From positions 2,790,001-2,854,000 of the forward strand of contig NZ_JAZHSD010000001.1 of NCBI RefSeq assembly GCF_036924745.1: 64,000 nucleotides of DNA. The letters are read 5' to 3'. The notes beneath the pieces are model-generated. The model was not told the DNA's origin, did not search any database, and was given only the letters and a program-made list of their open reading frames with translations. The position numbers were made by a program, and so were the translations under genes. This DNA comes from Bradyrhizobium sp. AZCC 1693 (GTDB lineage Bacteria > Pseudomonadota > Alphaproteobacteria > Rhizobiales > Xanthobacteraceae). Of this stretch, positions 42,995-51,804 are shown in pieces. Every line of letters begins with the position of its first letter. Within the stretch, counting starts at the first letter, position 1.

Positions 42995-45126
42995 ACCAGC
43001 CGGCCCCTTCCCCGCCCGCGCTGCCGGTAAGCCTTGCGGCAAACCCGAAGCTGTCGTCATGGCTGAAATTCTCAAGCGCCGGACAGGTAGCTATCTCGCC
43101 CGGCAAGGTGGAGATCGGGCAAGGCATCGTGACGGCGCTGGCGCAGATCGCCGCGGATGAGCTCGATATTGATCTATCGCGGGTGCAGATGATCCGCGCA
43201 TCGACCGCCAGCAGCCCCAACGAGGGCGTCACGTCGGGCAGCCTCTCCATCCAGCAATCGGGCCGCGCGCTGCGCCATGCCTGTGCGGAAGTTCGCCGGA
43301 TCTTTCTTCAGCAGGCGGCGGAACGGCTGGGCGTCGACATCGATGCGCTCGACATCGAGGACGGCACCATTTCGGGACCGGGCAATGTCAGGACCAGCTA
43401 TTGGGAGCTTGCCGAGGAAGTTTCGCTCGATCGCGACGCCACGCCGGGCGTAACGCCGAAGATCGCATCGCGCCGGGCATTGGCCGGGAATCCAATTCAG
43501 CGGATCGACATTCCGGACAAGGTTTTGGGCCGGCCGCGATTCATCCACGATCAGGCGTTGGGGGGAATGCTGCACGGCCGCGTGCTGCGGCCGGAGAACA
43601 CGCGCGCGAAGCTTGCGGAATTGAAGGAGGATGGCGCCCGCGCAGTGGCCGATCTTGTTGCAATCGTGCGCGACGGCAGTTTTGTCGGTGTCGTCTGCGA
43701 GACCGAACATGGCGCGGAGGCGGCTCTCAACGCGTTGCGCAAGGGCGCGTCCTGGTCCGGCGGCGAACCTCTCCCTGACGAAAACGATCTGGCTTCATTC
43801 CTGAAAGCCCAGCCGTCGGAATCGACTGTCATCGACAAGAAAACGGCTACGTCGCCTGGCACGGCAGCGCGGACCATCCGGCGGCAATATACCCGCCCCT
43901 ACATTGCGCACGCGTCGATCGCGCCGTCCTGCGCCATGGCGCAGTGGCACGGCGACCGCGTTCATGTCTGGACCCACAGCCAGGGCGTCTATCTCCTGCG
44001 CGCCGATCTGGCGCTGGTTCTCAAACTGCTGGTCGAGAACATCACGGTCGAGCATATGGAGGGCGCGGGTTGCTATGGGCACAACGCCGCCGACGATGTC
44101 GCGCTCGATGCCGTGCTGCTCGCCAAGGAAACCGGCGGCCGGCCAGTTCGAGTCCAATGGTCGCGGCAAGGCGAGATGTCGGATTCACCGTTCGGGGCGG
44201 CGATGGCGATCGAGATCGAAGCTGACCTGGATGCGCAGGGTGAAATCGTCGACTGGCGACACTCGATCTGGAGCAACGGCCATGCGGCTCGGCCGGGGCG
44301 CGCGGCACAGCCCGCATTGCTGGCGGGGTTCGAACTGGCGAATGCTTTTCCGCGCATGATCTCGACCAATCCGCCGCAGGCCAATGGCGGTGGCGGCGAT
44401 CGCAACTCGATCCCGCTGTATGATTTTCCATCCTGGCGGATCGAGAGCCATCGCCTGACGACCATGCCGATCCGCACTTCGGCGCTGCGGACGCTTGGTG
44501 GGCAGGGCAATGTGTTTGCGATTGAATCCATCCTCGATGAAATCGCCACCGAACGCGGTGAGGATCCGGTCGCGTTCCGGCTGCGTCACTTGCGCGATGA
44601 GCGGGCCAAGGATGTCATCCGTGCTGTTGCCGCTCGCGCCAAATGGAAGCCCGAGAAGCAGCCGGGCGTTGGTCATGGCGTGGCCTTTGCCCGCTACAAG
44701 AACACCGGCGCCTATTGCGCTGCGATCGCCGAAATCGAGGGCGCCGAGGAAATAACCGTCAGCAAGCTGACGCTGGCGGTCGATGTCGGCGAAGCGATCA
44801 ATCCCGACGGCGTCATCAACCAGATCGAGGGTGGCGCCATACAGGCCACGAGCTGGGTGCTGAAGGAGCGCGTGCGCTTCGACCGGCAACGCATCACCAG
44901 CACGAGCTGGACGGAATATCCGATCCTGCGCTTCAGCGAAGTGCCCGATGTGGAGGTTGAAGTGATCCAGCGGCCTGATATCGAGCCGGTCGGCGCCGGC
45001 GAGGCTGCCCATGGCCCGGTTACAGCAGCCATTGCCAACGCCGTGTTCGACGCGCTCGGCGTGCGGGTGCGTGATTTGCCCATCACGCGTGACAGAATCA
45101 TCGCCGCGATGGAATTGACCGCATGA
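42991..45126 (+). CDS. Molybdopterin-binding subunit of a xanthine-dehydrogenase-family enzyme (NicB-like catalytic part)
   Basis: A 711-residue protein without signal peptide. The N-terminal block SSWLKFSSAGQVAISPGKVEIGQGIVTALAQIAADEL and TSGSLSIQQSGRALRHA, the QANGGGGDRNSIPLYD region, TSALRTLGGQGNVFAIES, and GAGEAAHGPVTAAIANAVFDA with the catalytic glutamate are all visible. The layout resembles nicotinate dehydrogenase NicB and isoquinoline oxidoreductases, but it has no cytochrome domain. It probably hydroxylates an N-heteroaromatic acid or oxidises an aldehyde. It overlaps both the 2Fe-2S gene upstream and the ModA-like gene downstream by four bases. Confidence 0.9.
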   Translation: MNQPAPSPPALPVSLAANPKLSSWLKFSSAGQVAISPGKVEIGQGIVTALAQIAADELDIDLSRVQMIRASTASSPNEGVTSGSLSIQQSGRALRHACAEVRRIFLQQAAERLGVDIDALDIEDGTISGPGNVRTSYWELAEEVSLDRDATPGVTPKIASRRALAGNPIQRIDIPDKVLGRPRFIHDQALGGMLHGRVLRPENTRAKLAELKEDGARAVADLVAIVRDGSFVGVVCETEHGAEAALNALRKGASWSGGEPLPDENDLASFLKAQPSESTVIDKKTATSPGTAARTIRRQYTRPYIAHASIAPSCAMAQWHGDRVHVWTHSQGVYLLRADLALVLKLLVENITVEHMEGAGCYGHNAADDVALDAVLLAKETGGRPVRVQWSRQGEMSDSPFGAAMAIEIEADLDAQGEIVDWRHSIWSNGHAARPGRAAQPALLAGFELANAFPRMISTNPPQANGGGGDRNSIPLYDFPSWRIESHRLTTMPIRTSALRTLGGQGNVFAIESILDEIATERGEDPVAFRLRHLRDERAKDVIRAVAARAKWKPEKQPGVGHGVAFARYKNTGAYCAAIAEIEGAEEITVSKLTLAVDVGEAINPDGVINQIEGGAIQATSWVLKERVRFDRQRITSTSWTEYPILRFSEVPDVEVEVIQRPDIEPVGAGEAAHGPVTAAIANAVFDALGVRVRDLPITRDRIIAAMELTA

Positions 45127-45842
45127 GCCCCCTGAACATCCTCAGCGGCGGCGCGGCACAGGGCCTGGTCGTAAGCCTGACACCGGCCTTCAAGGCCCAG
45201 ACCGGTTTCGATATCGCAGGCGAGTTTGGCGCCGTCGGCGCCATGGCCGACAAATTACGCAAGGGCACGCCGGCAGACATCGTCATCCTGACCGCGGCGC
45301 TCGTCGCCAGACTGGCGGAGGAGAAGTTGGTGGTTGCCCGTTCGATGACCGATGTCGGCGTGGTCGAAACCGCCCTCGCCGTTCGCACCGGCGATCCCCT
45401 GGCCGCGGTCAAGGATGCCGCTGACTTGCGCGAGGCCTTGCTGGCGTCCGATGCGATCTTCGTTCCGGATACCAAAGCCTCGACGGCCGGAATTCATGTT
45501 GCAAATGTCCTTCAGCAGCTCGGCGTCGCCGATGAAGTTGCCACCCGTCTGAGGGTTTTTCCGAATGGCGCAACGGCGATGCGCGAACTGGCGGCGTCCG
45601 AGGCGCGACGTCCGATGGGATGCACGCAATCGACCGAGATCATCGGCACCAAAGGCGTCACCTTGTCCGGTTCACTGCCGCCGGGCTGCGAACTCGCAAC
45701 CATGTACACGGCAGGCATCACGATCGCCGCCGCCCACCCGCAACGAGCCCGGGACCTGATCGACTTGCTGACCGGCGCCGGGCAGCATGAACAGCGGAAA
45801 CGCGCGGGCTTTATCAGCGGCCTGAGCCAGGCGCCGACGTAG
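45123..45842 (+). CDS. ModA-like substrate-binding protein without a signal peptide
   Basis: A 239-residue type II binding-protein fold related to the molybdate-binding protein ModA: MSPLNILSGGAAQGLVVSLTP, GAVGAMADKLRKGTPADIVILT, VFVPDTKAST-like and GCTQSTEIIGTKGVTLSGSLPPGCE. The N-terminus goes straight into the first beta strand, with no hydrophobic leader in frame. Translation is coupled to the Mo-hydroxylase large subunit by an ATGA overlap. A cytoplasmic ModA-like protein made with a molybdoenzyme suggests oxyanion or cofactor handling, or substrate sensing. None of these is proven. Confidence 0.85.
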   Translation: MSPLNILSGGAAQGLVVSLTPAFKAQTGFDIAGEFGAVGAMADKLRKGTPADIVILTAALVARLAEEKLVVARSMTDVGVVETALAVRTGDPLAAVKDAADLREALLASDAIFVPDTKASTAGIHVANVLQQLGVADEVATRLRVFPNGATAMRELAASEARRPMGCTQSTEIIGTKGVTLSGSLPPGCELATMYTAGITIAAAHPQRARDLIDLLTGAGQHEQRKRAGFISGLSQAPT

Positions 45843-45926
45843 CGCTCCAATTGTTGGATGAGAGCCTTTCGGGCGCACGGCACAAAACCACTGCATGGCT
45901 CGATTTCCGATTGTCAAAGTCAATTC

Positions 45927-45940
45927 ATATACTAATATAT
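45927..45940. promoter_or_regulatory. AT-rich inverted repeat upstream of a GntR gene
   Basis: ATATA-CTAA-TATAT is a perfect inverted repeat 19 bases before the GntR start at 45960, in strikingly AT-rich surroundings for this genome. The position suits an autoregulatory operator overlapping a promoter. Confidence 0.45.
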
Positions 45941-45959
45941 CAATCGAGAAAGCAGCCAT

Positions 45960-46703
45960 ATGCCCACCCGCACATCGAAAAAGACGGATCCTACGGTTCG
46001 CCGAATGGCCGCCGGCACCCGCCGCAGCGGCAGGCCGCGCGCGGCAACGGCGGCGTCAAAAATCTATTCCGATCTTCGGGTCGAACTGGTGTCGCTGCAG
46101 CGCCGGCCCGGCGAAGCCATCTCGGAAGCGCAAATCGCGCTCTCCTACGGGGTGAGCCGCACCCCCGTTCGCGAGGCCATTCTCAAATTATCGGATGAGG
46201 GCCTGCTGGAGATCTATCCCCAGTCCGGCATCTTCGTGTCGCGCATTCCGGTTGCGGCGCTGCCGGAAGCCATCATCATCCGCAAAGCGCTGGAGGAAAC
46301 CACCGCGCGGCTCGCCGCGGAACGCGCGACATCGAGCCAGATACTGGCGCTGCAGTCGATCCTGGAACGCCAGCGTGAGGCCAGCGCCGCCGGAGACAGC
46401 GACACATTCCACCAAGCCGATGAAATGTTTCATGCTACAGTTGCCGATGTCGCCGGCTATCCCGGAATCTGGAAATATATCCAGCAAGTGAAGGTTCACG
46501 TCGATCGCTATCGCCGGTTAACGCTGCCCCAGCGCGGGCGGATTCCAAAGGTGATCGTCGAACATGAGGCTATCCTGACTGCGATCGAGGCGCATAACCC
46601 CGAGGGCGCAAGGCAGGCCATGGAAATCCACCTCGAGAGCCTTCTCGAGAACATCGCGGCTACCCAACACATCAATCCGGAGTATTTCGACGAACGACCT
46701 TAG
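45960..46703 (+). CDS. GntR family (FCD) transcriptional regulator
   Basis: A 247-residue regulator. A basic, serine-rich leader of about 30 residues precedes the winged helix (about 33-95, with ISEAQIALSYGVSRTPVREAILKLSDEGLL). An FCD domain follows with ligand/metal histidines in DTFHQADEMFHATV and EHEAIL. It lies 117 bases after the ModA-like gene and 45 bases before dctP. It probably controls the TRAP transporter and perhaps the Mo-hydroxylase operon in response to the transported acid. Confidence 0.9.
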   Translation: MPTRTSKKTDPTVRRMAAGTRRSGRPRAATAASKIYSDLRVELVSLQRRPGEAISEAQIALSYGVSRTPVREAILKLSDEGLLEIYPQSGIFVSRIPVAALPEAIIIRKALEETTARLAAERATSSQILALQSILERQREASAAGDSDTFHQADEMFHATVADVAGYPGIWKYIQQVKVHVDRYRRLTLPQRGRIPKVIVEHEAILTAIEAHNPEGARQAMEIHLESLLENIAATQHINPEYFDERP

Positions 46704-46748
46704 AATTCGGAAAATCCACAAACGATAAACAACATCAGGAGGAATACT

Positions 46749-47750
46749 ATGAAACGCCGCGACTTCATCAAGTTGAGCGCAGGACTTGGAGCCACAATGG
46801 CGACCGCGACGCCACTGTCATCCGCATTCGCGCAGACCAAAATGGTGCTGAAGGCTTCCGACGTTCACCCGCTCGGCTATCCGACGGTCGAAGCCGTGGT
46901 CCGGATGGGCAAGAAACTGGACGCCGCCACCAACGGCCGGCTGACCATCCAGATGTTCCCCTCGATGCAGCTCGGCGGCGAAAAGGAAATGATCGAGCAG
47001 GCCCAGCTCGGCGCGCTGCAGATCGCCCGTATTTCGGTCGGCGCCGTCGGCCCCGTGGTGGACGACGTCAACGTCTTCAACATGCCGTTCGTTTTCCGCA
47101 ACTCCAAGCACATGGAGAAGGTGATCGACGGCGAGATCGGCGACGAATTGCTGGCGAAGATTTCCGCGACCGAAAAAACCGGCCTGATCGCGCTGTGCTG
47201 GATGAACGCCGGCTCGCGCAACGTCTACAACAACAAGCGGCCGATCCGGACCATTGCCGACCTCAAAGGCCTCAAGGTCCGCATGATGGGCAATCCGCTC
47301 TTCGTCGACACGATGAACGCGCTGGGCGGCAACGGCGTAGCCCTCGGCTTCGATCAGGTCTTCAGCTCGATGCAGACCGGCGTGGTCGACGGCGCGGAGA
47401 ACAATCCGCCATCGTTCATCGCGCAGAACCATTATCAGGTGGCCAAGTATTTTACGATGACCGAGCACCTGATCATTCCGGAGCTTTTGGTGTTCTCGCG
47501 CATCTCCTGGCAAAAGCTGTCGCCCGAAGATCAGGCGCTGATCAAGAAACTTTCAAAGGAAGCGCAGCAAGAGCAGCGCGTGCTCTGGTATGAAGCGGAG
47601 AATGCCGCTATCGAAAAAATGAAGGCGGCCGGCACCGAGATCATCACCGACATCGACAAGAAGCCGTTCCAGGATGCCGTCAAGCCGGTCTGGGACAAAT
47701 ACGGCGCGAAATACGCGGCGATGGTCAAGCGCATCGAGGCGGTGAACTAG
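46749..47750 (+). CDS. dctP: TRAP transporter substrate-binding protein DctP
   Basis: A 333-residue periplasmic protein with a twin-arginine-like signal (MKRRDFIKLSAGLG). It shows the DctP-family blocks PSMQLGGEKEMIEQAQLGALQI, the substrate arginine region NAGSRNVYNNKRPI, DLKGLKVRMMGNPLFV and VVDGAENNPPSF. A perfect AGGAGG lies 6 bases before the ATG. It binds a carboxylate for the DctQ-DctM permease encoded next. Expression relative to the permease is probably raised by the hairpin between dctP and dctQ. Confidence 0.93.
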   Translation: MKRRDFIKLSAGLGATMATATPLSSAFAQTKMVLKASDVHPLGYPTVEAVVRMGKKLDAATNGRLTIQMFPSMQLGGEKEMIEQAQLGALQIARISVGAVGPVVDDVNVFNMPFVFRNSKHMEKVIDGEIGDELLAKISATEKTGLIALCWMNAGSRNVYNNKRPIRTIADLKGLKVRMMGNPLFVDTMNALGGNGVALGFDQVFSSMQTGVVDGAENNPPSFIAQNHYQVAKYFTMTEHLIIPELLVFSRISWQKLSPEDQALIKKLSKEAQQEQRVLWYEAENAAIEKMKAAGTEIITDIDKKPFQDAVKPVWDKYGAKYAAMVKRIEAVN

Positions 47751-47765
47751 CGCCGGCTCGCGAAT

Positions 47766-47801
47766 GGCGGTGGCCGGACGACGTCCGTTCCGGTCACCGC
47801 C
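47766..47801 (+). terminator. Intra-operon stem-loop between dctP and dctQ
   Basis: GGCGGTGGCCGGA at 47766-47778 pairs with TCCGGTCACCGCC at 47789-47801, a 13-bp stem with one G-U pair and a 10-base loop. There is no T-run, so it is more likely an mRNA-stabilising or attenuating hairpin than a full terminator. It starts 16 bases after the dctP stop and would make the binding protein more abundant than the permease. Confidence 0.6.
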
Positions 47802-47846
47802 GAGCTACCGAAGCGATTTGAAGCGACGTTATTCTCCGAGGTTGAA

Positions 47847-48368
47847 ATGTCGAATTCTGCGGCCGGAGTTTTCCGGCGTGTGAACGATGCGGTTTACTGG
47901 ACCGGCGCCGTGGTCGCCTGCGTGGCGCTCGTGCTGGTCTCAGCGGTCATTCCGTGGGCCGTCTATACCCGATACATCCTGAACAGCGCTGCATCATGGC
48001 CTGAGCCGATGGCCGTGCTGCTGACTGTCGGCATCACCTTCATCGGCTCGGCCAACTGCTATCGCCAGCGCATCCACATGAACATGACGGTTGGCACCGA
48101 CTTGCTGCCGCCGCTGCTGCGACGCGCCTCGCTGTTCCTCAGCGAAGTCTTGATGGGCGTGATTGCGATCTTCATGGTAGTTTGGGGACTGCGGCTCGTT
48201 CACACCACCTGGGAAAATTCGGTCGACGAATTTCCGTGGCTGTCGGTCGGCATCACCTATTTTCCGATCGTGGTCAGCGGCGCCATGATGCTCCTTTTCG
48301 TCGTCGAACGCCTGACCATCGGGCCACCGCCGCGTGACGGCGCCGACGCCCACGTACCGATCGAGTAA
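47847..48368 (+). CDS. dctQ: TRAP transporter small permease DctQ
   Basis: A 173-residue protein with four membrane helices, the usual DctQ size. Helix 1 is AVVACVALVLVSAVIPWAVYTRYIL and the typical SWPEPMAVLLTVGITFIGSA with following histidine/arginine loop (YRQRIHMNM) is visible. It forms the membrane complex with DctM, whose gene starts five bases after this stop. Confidence 0.9.
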   Translation: MSNSAAGVFRRVNDAVYWTGAVVACVALVLVSAVIPWAVYTRYILNSAASWPEPMAVLLTVGITFIGSANCYRQRIHMNMTVGTDLLPPLLRRASLFLSEVLMGVIAIFMVVWGLRLVHTTWENSVDEFPWLSVGITYFPIVVSGAMMLLFVVERLTIGPPPRDGADAHVPIE

Positions 48369-48373
48369 TTCCC

Positions 48374-49663
48374 ATGGATATCGCAGTTCTGCTTCTCAGC
48401 ATGTGCTTCTTCTTCGCGATCGGCATGCCGATCGCCTACGCGCTGGCGCTGTCCTCGCTGGTCGGCGCGCTCTGGATCGACCTGCCGGTTGGCGCGGTCA
48501 TGCAGCAATTCGCAAGCGGCGTCGGCAAGGTCTCGATGCTGACCATCCCGTTCTTCGTGCTGGCGGGGGCCATCATGGCCGAGGGCGGCATGGCCAAGCG
48601 GCTGGTTGATTTTGCAGCCGTGGTCGTTGGGTTCACACGCATGCGGGGCGGCCTCTCGCAGGTCAACATTCTCGCGACCACGATCATGAGCGGCATCTCC
48701 GGATCGTCGGTTGCCGATACATCCGCGATCGGTTCGGTGATGATCCCCCAGATGGCCGCCAAAGGCTATCCGCGGGTGTTCGCAACCAACGTGACCATCA
48801 GCGCCTCGCTGCAGGCAATCATCATTCCGCCGAGCCACAATTCGGTGATCTATTCGCTGGCGACCGGCGGCGTGGTCTCGATTACCAGCCTGTTCCTGGC
48901 CGGCGTGCTCCCCGGCCTGCTGCTCGGCTTTTCGTTGATGGTGCTCTGCCTGTTCTACGCCTATCGCGACAAGCATCCCAAGGGGGAGCCTGTTCCGATC
49001 CGGCAAGCGATCAGGATGCTCGGAGACGCGGTATGGGGAATCGTGACGCTGGTCATCGTTCTGGGCGGCATCCTCACCGGCGTCTTTACGCCGATCGAGG
49101 CGGGTGCGGTCGCCTGCGTCTGGGCGTTCTTCGTCACGATGTTCGTCTATCGGGACTACAAGTGGTCCGAACTGCCGCTACTGGTCTACAAGACGCTGCA
49201 GACCGTGGCGATGGTGCTGACGCTGGTGGCCACCGCGTCGTGCTTCGGGTATGTCGCCGCCCTGATGCAGATGCCGGCAAAGATGACCGAGTTCTTCGTT
49301 GCCATATCGAGCAACAAATACGTGCTGCTGATGTGGTTGAACATCATGCTGCTGGTTCTGGGAACGGCGCTCGACCTCGCTCCCCTGTTGCTGATCTGCA
49401 CGCCGATCCTGCTACCTGTCGTGAAGAGCTTTGGCATCGATCCCGTGCATTTCGGCATCGTCATGCTGCTCAATCTCGGCATTGGCCTGCTGACGCCGCC
49501 GGTGGGAACGACGCTGTTCGTGGGCTGTGCCATCGGCAAGGTTTCGGTCGACGAGGTGATGCGCGGCATCTGGCCATTCTACTACGTAATGTTTACGGTG
49601 CTGATGATCGTGACCTATGTGCCCTGGCTGTCGCTGGCGCTGCCGAAGGCGTTCGGCTTCTAG
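48374..49663 (+). CDS. dctM: TRAP transporter large permease DctM
   Basis: A 429-residue polytopic protein of the ion-transporter superfamily. Typical blocks are ALALSSLVGALWID, TIPFFVLAGAIMAEGGMAKRLVDF, the SGISGSSVADTSAIGSVMIPQMAAKGYP loop, ISASLQAIIIPPSHN and GLLTPPVGTTLFVGCAIGKVS. It drives sodium-coupled uptake of the acid bound by DctP. The cyclase-family hydrolase gene follows 38 bases later and probably acts on the imported compound. Confidence 0.93.
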   Translation: MDIAVLLLSMCFFFAIGMPIAYALALSSLVGALWIDLPVGAVMQQFASGVGKVSMLTIPFFVLAGAIMAEGGMAKRLVDFAAVVVGFTRMRGGLSQVNILATTIMSGISGSSVADTSAIGSVMIPQMAAKGYPRVFATNVTISASLQAIIIPPSHNSVIYSLATGGVVSITSLFLAGVLPGLLLGFSLMVLCLFYAYRDKHPKGEPVPIRQAIRMLGDAVWGIVTLVIVLGGILTGVFTPIEAGAVACVWAFFVTMFVYRDYKWSELPLLVYKTLQTVAMVLTLVATASCFGYVAALMQMPAKMTEFFVAISSNKYVLLMWLNIMLLVLGTALDLAPLLLICTPILLPVVKSFGIDPVHFGIVMLLNLGIGLLTPPVGTTLFVGCAIGKVSVDEVMRGIWPFYYVMFTVLMIVTYVPWLSLALPKAFGF

Positions 49664-49701
49664 AGCAGGCGCCGCAGTTCGCGGGCAGAGGAGACTTTTG
49701 C

Positions 49702-50388
49702 GTGAAGATCGTCGACCTTAGCCGCGAGCTCTATCACCGTACGCCGAGCTATCCCGGCCACCCGCCCGTCATGCACGGCGTCTGGAAGACCCACGAAGAA
49801 TCCTTCGCCGAGTCCGGCAACGTGCACGGGCTGGCGTCGATGTTCATTTCCATGGTCGACCACGCCGGTACCCACATCGACGCGCCCAGGCATTTCGGCA
49901 AGAGCGGCATATCCATCGATGAGTACCCGCTGGAGAAATGCATCGTGCCGGGCATCTGCATCGACCTGCGCCACATCGCGCCGCGCGCCGAGATTACGCC
50001 TGCCGATCTCGAGGCAGCGGTGACAAAGGCCGGCGTGCCCGTGCCGAAGGGCGGCACCGTGCTGCTCTGCACCGGTCACCATGAACGGACATTCCCCCGC
50101 AAGGAATATTCGAGCGACAATTCCGGCGTGAACGTCGCCGCCACCGAATGGCTCGCGCAGCATGGCATCGTGCATTTCGGTATCGATTCGATGCGGCCGG
50201 GGCCTGAGGGCAAGGTAAATGCCCTCGTCCACAAGGCCTGCCTCGACCTCGACATCACCCATATCGAGAGCCTGTGCAATCTCGAGGCGCTGCTTGGCCG
50301 TGGCCAGTTCACCTTCATCGGCCTGCCGATGAAGTGGCGCGGCGGGACGGCTTCGCCGATCCGCGCAGTTGCAGTGTTTGACATGTGA
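49702..50388 (+). CDS. Cyclase family protein (kynurenine formamidase-like metal hydrolase)
   Basis: A 228-residue protein starting at a GTG (49702) preceded by AGAGGAG. The metal-binding signature DHAGTHIDAPRHF (about residues 53-65) is the HxxTHxDxP motif of the cyclase/kynurenine-formamidase family. The later LLCTGHHER and FGIDSMRPGPEG segments fit as well. The family hydrolyses amides, lactones or isatin. Its position at the end of the TRAP operon suggests hydrolysis of the transported substrate. The frame extends far upstream inside dctM, which is not real coding. Confidence 0.9.
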   Translation: MKIVDLSRELYHRTPSYPGHPPVMHGVWKTHEESFAESGNVHGLASMFISMVDHAGTHIDAPRHFGKSGISIDEYPLEKCIVPGICIDLRHIAPRAEITPADLEAAVTKAGVPVPKGGTVLLCTGHHERTFPRKEYSSDNSGVNVAATEWLAQHGIVHFGIDSMRPGPEGKVNALVHKACLDLDITHIESLCNLEALLGRGQFTFIGLPMKWRGGTASPIRAVAVFDM

Positions 50389-50436
50389 ACGTCGCCAAGG
50401 GGCACGTCGCCAAAGGGCGGCGACGCGCACCGCCGG

Positions 50437-51180
50437 TCATTCGCCGTCGTGTCCCGCCCCTGCCTCTGCCATCTCGCGAAGCGTTTCGGCATTCAGCACA
50501 ACGATGGCACCGTGCTCGAGGCGTACCAAGTCGCGCCCTGCCCAGGCGCGCAACTGCTTGTTGATGCTCTCCCGGGTCATGCCAACCATCTCGCTGATTT
50601 CCTGCTGCGTGATCGCGATGGTTCGGCCCTGCGGGGCAGAGGTGTGCTTTTCGGACAGGCGAAGCAGCGCACTGGCCAGCCGTCCTGGCAGATTCTGCAG
50701 GATAATCTGCTCGACCTGATCGCTGGTCGATCGCAACCGCTCGCAGAGCAATTCGATGAATTTCATTGCCAACGCCGGTTGCGCCTTCACGAAGGGGATG
50801 AATTCGCGCCGGTCGATGACGAAGAGTTCGCAATTGCTGTTTGCGATGGCGTCGGTCGAGCGAGCCTGTCCGTCGAGCAGCGCGATCTCGCCGAAAATTT
50901 CCCCAGGCCCAACGATGTTCAAGATCGCATTGCGGCCATCGGGCGAAGAAATGCTCATCTTCACCGTACCCGAAATGACCGCGTACAGGCTGTGGCCGGG
51001 ATCGCCTTTGGAAAACAGCGTGGCGCCCCGCTTCAGTGTGGAATGTTTGGCGTAACGGCAGAGCTGGTCGAAGGCCTCCGGCTCGAGGTCGGCAAAAATC
51101 GGATGCTTGCGCAAGACCGACAGTTTGCTGCTCGAGAATCCGTGAGCTTCACCCGTCCTTTGTTGAGGCACGCCAGTCAA
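50437..51180 (-). CDS. Crp/Fnr family transcriptional regulator
   Basis: A 247-residue protein with an N-terminal cyclic-nucleotide-binding-type domain (about 25-145). The phosphate-binding cassette reads FGEIALLDGQARSTDA. A dimer helix and a C-terminal winged helix follow (ITQQEISEMVGMTRESINKQLRAW). No cysteine cluster of the Fnr type exists, so a nucleotide or no ligand is more likely than an Fe-S cluster. It converges on the cyclase-family gene. A strong terminator lies about 170 bases upstream of its start, insulating it from the purine operon. Confidence 0.9.
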   Translation of the reverse strand: MTGVPQQRTGEAHGFSSSKLSVLRKHPIFADLEPEAFDQLCRYAKHSTLKRGATLFSKGDPGHSLYAVISGTVKMSISSPDGRNAILNIVGPGEIFGEIALLDGQARSTDAIANSNCELFVIDRREFIPFVKAQPALAMKFIELLCERLRSTSDQVEQIILQNLPGRLASALLRLSEKHTSAPQGRTIAITQQEISEMVGMTRESINKQLRAWAGRDLVRLEHGAIVVLNAETLREMAEAGAGHDGE

Positions 51181-51352
51181 ACTCCAGGGAACACGGGATT
51201 ACCGCCCTTCCGTAATCAACGCGGACCGGCTTTTCAACCGGAAAGCGCCCCGGCGCGTCAATTTGGCGGCGGAAAACCGAACCAATGCCTCCATAACGGC
51301 GGAACCATGGCCGGATCGCACTGCCGTCGCAGCCGAGGGCTGGAATGCAGCA

Positions 51353-51388
51353 AAAAGCCAGCAAGATCTGGCGATCTTGCTGGCTTTT
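51353..51388. terminator. Strong bidirectional rho-independent terminator
   Basis: A perfect 16-bp stem, AAAAGCCAGCAAGATC (51353-51368) and its complement (51373-51388), closes a four-base TGGC loop and is followed by T residues on both strands. It lies between the Crp/Fnr gene and the adenylate-cyclase relic, and should stop minus-strand transcription coming from the uraD-uraH operon. Confidence 0.9.
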
Positions 51389-51492
51389 TTAATCTGCGCC
51401 GTCAGGTAGTTATCTCAGCGAAGAATTCGGGCAAAGCATCTGAAGTCCAATTGTTGCGGCTACATGTGTGCCATCGACATTCTCGCCGACCT

Positions 51493-51798
51493 TCAGCACC
51501 AAGCGGCATCGGGCTGGGCGACCTCAGATTGGTCGAAATAACTTCGGTAATCTTGTCGCGGATCGCCTTGGGAATTCCGCCGGAGTGCATGCGCGACGAC
51601 ATAGCCGGAGTGAATGCCGACCCGGACGTGAAGGCCCGGATATTCCAGCAGCTTGATGCGCCTCACGGGCTCGATGGCGGCGTGACAGGCCGTAACGGCG
51701 TGGTTGTCGCCCACGTGCGGCGCACCAAACAACGCAATGGTGGGCACGCGGAGCCTGTCATCGGGCGCGCGTTCGCGCGACCCGGTGGCTTTGCCCAC
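51493..51798 (-). pseudogene. Degraded fragment of a class III adenylate/guanylate cyclase
   Basis: About 55 codons here resemble the middle of a class III cyclase catalytic domain: ALFGAPHVGDNHAVTACHAA, then LHVRVGIHSGYVVAHAL. Sequence before and after does not continue the domain. The upstream side meets the uraD-uraH stop at 51805 after a few codons, and downstream the frame turns into unrelated sequence and ends. The region 51402-51602 is open in another frame but not recognisable. I read this as a leftover of a deleted cyclase gene; a functional small protein is unlikely. Confidence 0.6.
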
Positions 51799-51804
51799 GG
51801 TTCT

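Noticed and set aside
49033..49701. Upstream extension of the cyclase-family reading frame
   Set aside because: It lies out of frame inside dctM; the GTG at 49702 with AGAGGAG upstream is the sensible start.
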